From Desulfurispira natronophila (lineage in GTDB: Bacteria > Chrysiogenota > Chrysiogenetes > Chrysiogenales > Chrysiogenaceae), in the NCBI RefSeq assembly GCF_014203025.1, contig NZ_JACHID010000012.1, positions 1 through 64,000 on the forward strand: a stretch of DNA of 64,000 bases. Reading direction: 5' to 3'. Shown here in pieces: positions 61,427 through 64,000 of the stretch; position 1 is the first letter of the stretch, and each line of letters opens with the position of its first letter. The notes below the pieces were generated by a model that saw nothing but the letters and a program-made list of their open reading frames with translations, was not told the origin of the DNA and did not search any database. The position numbers and the translations under genes are program-made.

Positions 61427-62629
61427 ATGAGCAACGATTTTATCAGTTCGATTGAACATCTGTGCCACGAAAAAAATCTGGACAAAAAAACCCTGCTGGA
61501 GGCCATCGAGACAGCAGTTGTGGCTGCCTTAAAACGCAAGTACTCCCAGGACAGTGAAATACACTTTCACATTGACGACGAGACAGGCGTGTTTGATGTC
61601 AGCTTCGGTAAGACCGTAGTTGAGAAGGTGCGCACCCGCAGCATGGAAATATCTCTGGATGAGGCACGTAAACAGGCGGGGGAGGATGTACAGCTGGGAG
61701 ACATCGTTCAGGTGCCGGTAGATGTACAATCTATTGCCCGTATTACCGCCCAGACGGCCAAGCAGATAATCACCCAGAAGATACGGGATGTAGAAAAGTC
61801 AGCCTTTATCGAAGAGTATACCCAGCGCATTGGCGAGCTTATCCTGGCCCCCGTGGATAGAGTAGAGGCCAGGCGCGTAGTGCTAAATCTTGGCGAGTGT
61901 GAAGGAGTGCTCTTGCAATCCGACCTGCTGCCCAACGACCAGTTCCGCGCCGGTGAAGTAGTAAAGACCGTTATACGCGAAGTACAGCTGAATCGTCGCG
62001 GAGATGTGCAGGTGCTGCTCAGCCGCAGTAACGAAGATTTTCTCAGCCAGCTTTTCCGCGAAGAAGTACCGGAGATATCTTCAGGTAATGTAGTAATCAA
62101 GGCCGTGGCCCGTGAAGGTGGCTCACGCAGCAAAATTGCGGTAAAAGCATTGCGTATGGGCATGGATCCGGTGGGAGCCTGTGTTGGCGTTAAAGGAAGC
62201 CGGGTCAGCGCCGTTGTGGATGAAATTGGCGGCGAAAAAATAGATATTATTGAGTGGAGTGATGAACCGGCCCTGATGATTTGCAACGCACTCAGCCCCG
62301 CCGAAGTCGTCAAGATGGATATTTACGACGAAGAGGGCCTGGCAGTTGTGGTCGTCCCAGAAGACCAGCTGTCCCTGGCGATAGGTCGGCGTGGACAAAA
62401 TGCTCGGCTGGCAGCAAAATTGACCAACTGGAAAATTGATATATACTCAGAGCAGGAATACGAAGAAGCCTCCCCGGAAGAAATCGGCCAACCCGTTTCC
62501 GATGACGAGGAGACCGGAATGATGCTCGGCGGCAGTGTCATTGAGCCGGTAGAAACTGAAGCCGCAAGCGAAACAGAACGGGAAGAGCCACAGAGTGAAA
62601 ACCCGGCAACCCCAGAGCAAGAGCGTTAA
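61427..62629 (+). CDS. nusA: Transcription termination/antitermination factor NusA
   Basis: From ATG 61427 the product has 400 residues. It has the N-terminal RNA-polymerase-binding domain, an S1 domain (GDIVQVPVDV to LGECEGVLLQ), two KH domains (GACVGVKGSRVSAVVDEIGG and AIGRRGQNARLAAKLTNWKI) and an acidic C-terminal tail. It lacks the duplicated C-terminal acidic repeats of E. coli NusA. AGGG precedes the start. Confidence 0.96.
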   Translation: MSNDFISSIEHLCHEKNLDKKTLLEAIETAVVAALKRKYSQDSEIHFHIDDETGVFDVSFGKTVVEKVRTRSMEISLDEARKQAGEDVQLGDIVQVPVDVQSIARITAQTAKQIITQKIRDVEKSAFIEEYTQRIGELILAPVDRVEARRVVLNLGECEGVLLQSDLLPNDQFRAGEVVKTVIREVQLNRRGDVQVLLSRSNEDFLSQLFREEVPEISSGNVVIKAVAREGGSRSKIAVKALRMGMDPVGACVGVKGSRVSAVVDEIGGEKIDIIEWSDEPALMICNALSPAEVVKMDIYDEEGLAVVVVPEDQLSLAIGRRGQNARLAAKLTNWKIDIYSEQEYEEASPEEIGQPVSDDEETGMMLGGSVIEPVETEAASETEREEPQSENPATPEQER

Positions 62630-62631
62630 CA

Positions 62632-63213
62632 TTGCCGGGCCCCCAGCGAACCTGTATTGCCTGCCGCAGCAGCCACGATAAAAAAAGGCTGTTTCGCCTG
62701 GTGGCAGCGCCCGACGGCACCTTGGTCTGGGACCTTAAGCAAAAGCTCCCCGGACGTGGTACCTATAGCTGCCCAACCCTCAAATGTGTTACAAGAAGCC
62801 TGCAGGCAAAAAAACTGACTCACCATCTGCGGCAGCCCATAGAAGATGCAGCTACTGATGGTAAAGTGCAGGAGTTGATAGCCCTGTGTCGACAAAATGT
62901 TTTTAACAGTATAAAAATAGGCATCAAGGCACGTAAGGCCCACTCAGGTCACACCCGGGTATGCAGCATGCTGACCCGCGGCGACGTGCAGGCGCTGATT
63001 CTGGCATCGGATATCTCTGCATCGCGTCAGCATGAACTTCAGCAACTGGCAGAAGCAAAACAGTTGGTTCCCAACATTTTTGCCACCTGCCGAGAGCTGG
63101 GAGAACTGTTTGGAGTGGAGAGCCGCAGCGCGGTTGCCCTGTGTGATCAGGGGATCGCTCAACTGTTTATTCACCAATTTGGGTTATATAGAACCATGAA
63201 GGAAGGATTGTAG
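62632..63213 (+). CDS. ylxR: YlxR/RnpM (DUF448)-L7Ae-like fusion protein
   Basis: The 193-residue product starts at TTG, two bases past the nusA stop. Residues 1-75 match YlxR: PQRTCIACRSSHDKKRLFRLV, PGRGTYSCP and LKCVTRSLQ. Residues 95-180 resemble the L7Ae/YlxQ fold (KARKAHSGHTRVCSMLTRGD, then LILASDIS and CRELGELFG). The two parts are separate genes in many Firmicutes and fused in some other groups. Both bind RNA, and YlxR modulates RNase P in Bacillus. Confidence 0.85.
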   Translation: MPGPQRTCIACRSSHDKKRLFRLVAAPDGTLVWDLKQKLPGRGTYSCPTLKCVTRSLQAKKLTHHLRQPIEDAATDGKVQELIALCRQNVFNSIKIGIKARKAHSGHTRVCSMLTRGDVQALILASDISASRQHELQQLAEAKQLVPNIFATCRELGELFGVESRSAVALCDQGIAQLFIHQFGLYRTMKEGL

Positions 63214-64000
63214 ATGGGAAAACTGAGAGTTCACGAGCTGGCAAAAAAACTGGGCATAAGTTCCAAGGAGGCCATGGCAGAGCTGGAGCACATAGGCTAC
63301 ACGGCAACTTCTCCCTTGCAGAGCGTTGAACCGGAGGCTGAAACAAAGCTACGAAGCCGCTATGACGGGCAGGCCGGATCTGCGGAAGCTCCTCGAAAGG
63401 CAGCATCATCAGCGCCCAGGTCCCCATCCGTGGAAAAGATACCCGACGAACAGCAAGCCGCCAAGCCAAAACCCCGCGCACCCCAGCCAGCCTACAGCAA
63501 GAATACAGGCGAGAAACCACGGCAGTTTAATTTTTCCCGTGATGGACAGCCTCGTCGCCAGGCATCTGATAGCAGCACTGAGCAGCGATCAGCCAGAGGC
63601 AGCGGAGCAGGACGTCGGCCCATGTACGCCAAGGGAACCGTTACTCCGGTGACTCCACCCTCTCGCTCTCGCGAAGATGAAGGTTTTGCCAAGGACCGGG
63701 ACGATCGTAGCGCCAGCCGCCCACCACGACGTCCAATTGATACCGCTCCAGCAGCAGCCATGATGGATGAAATCGATGGCAAAGAGTCCCGCAAGAAGGA
63801 CAAGGCCAAAGAGAAAGAGAAGGACAAATCCAAGGTTCTGCAAAAGGACGATATACCAGCACCCAAAAAAGCAATAAAAAAGAGCGATGCCCCGCCAGAG
63901 CTTGACCCCAACAAAATACGCAATATCGACAGCTGGGACGCCGACGAAATAGCTCTTGGACGTAAGCGTGGCAAAAAGCGACGTCGCAAGGAAAAGCGGA
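63214..64000 (+). CDS. infB: Translation initiation factor IF-2 (5' part, runs off window)
   Basis: The frame begins with ATG 63214 (GGAAGG upstream) as MGKLRVHELAKKLGISSKEA, the standard IF-2 N-terminal domain. It continues into a Lys/Arg/Pro/Ser-rich linker and is open to the window edge (262 codons). The GTPase and later domains lie beyond. The operon order after nusA and ylxR supports the call. Confidence 0.95.
   Translation, partial: MGKLRVHELAKKLGISSKEAMAELEHIGYTATSPLQSVEPEAETKLRSRYDGQAGSAEAPRKAASSAPRSPSVEKIPDEQQAAKPKPRAPQPAYSKNTGEKPRQFNFSRDGQPRRQASDSSTEQRSARGSGAGRRPMYAKGTVTPVTPPSRSREDEGFAKDRDDRSASRPPRRPIDTAPAAAMMDEIDGKESRKKDKAKEKEKDKSKVLQKDDIPAPKKAIKKSDAPPELDPNKIRNIDSWDADEIALGRKRGKKRRRKEKR

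Overview
The window reads as the chromosome of a Gram-negative bacterium with an anaerobic style of metabolism. It has a complete tolQRAB-pal-cpoB envelope operon, the anaerobic (cobalt-early) cobalamin pathway, ferrous-iron uptake genes, an FmdE-type protein and a DUF2023 protein. My best guess is a Chrysiogenota-like organism (Desulfurispirillum/Chrysiogenes type). That is inference from gene content and style, not a database result.

Layout: (1) 1-6261 is a divergent iron/metal island. On the minus strand lie feoA, feoB, a nicotianamine-synthase-like enzyme, a flippase-like membrane protein and a FeoB-associated Cys-rich peptide. On the plus strand lie a 37-aa Cys-rich peptide, DUF2023, a 75-aa Cys-containing protein, DUF2798 and FmdE. 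The two sides share an intergenic region with a DtxR-like dyad. (2) 6468-10142 is a large periplasmic-binding/multi-PAS sensor kinase. (3) 10440-20366 is a cobalamin-riboswitch-led operon: an ECF cobalt transporter (NikK-like, cbiM, cbiQ, cbiO), then cobT, cbiK, cobA, cobU, cobS, cobD, cbiB and a cbiR-like gene. (4) 20390-28045 is an accessory stretch: tautomerase, MFS/LysR pair, a RloA/RloB (AbiL-like) defence module, SulP and universal stress protein. (5) 28116-39408 is the second cobalamin region: cbiL divergent from cobQ(cbiP), precorrin-2 dehydrogenase, cbiA and cbiC, converging on cbiD-E-F-G-H-J. A RAYT transposase flanked by symmetric REP pairs and a relBE module sit inside it. (6) 39493-64000 is mostly core genome: tig-clpP-clpX, dinG-mreB-ahcY, HD-GYP, AEC transporter, pepP-efp-accB-accC, tolQRAB-pal-cpoB and rimP-nusA-ylxR-infB (infB truncated by the window edge).

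Together the two cob/cbi regions cover cobalt uptake, insertion, ring contraction, amidation and nucleotide-loop assembly. No CbiT (C15-methyltransferase/decarboxylase) and no ATP:corrinoid adenosyltransferase were found in the window.

The most unusual material is non-coding. Three families of short dispersed repeats lie almost only in the accessory/cobalamin half: REP-like palindromes (about 11 copies, mobilised by a RAYT in the window), a hairpin repeat with GAAAAACCTCC arms sitting next to stop codons, and a 91-bp structured core with two copies, one framed by 17-bp inverted repeats. In at least two places genes appear to have borrowed coding or control sequence from these repeats: the C-terminus and stop of cbiD come from a REP, and the ribosome-binding site of cobU appears to come from the hairpin repeat.
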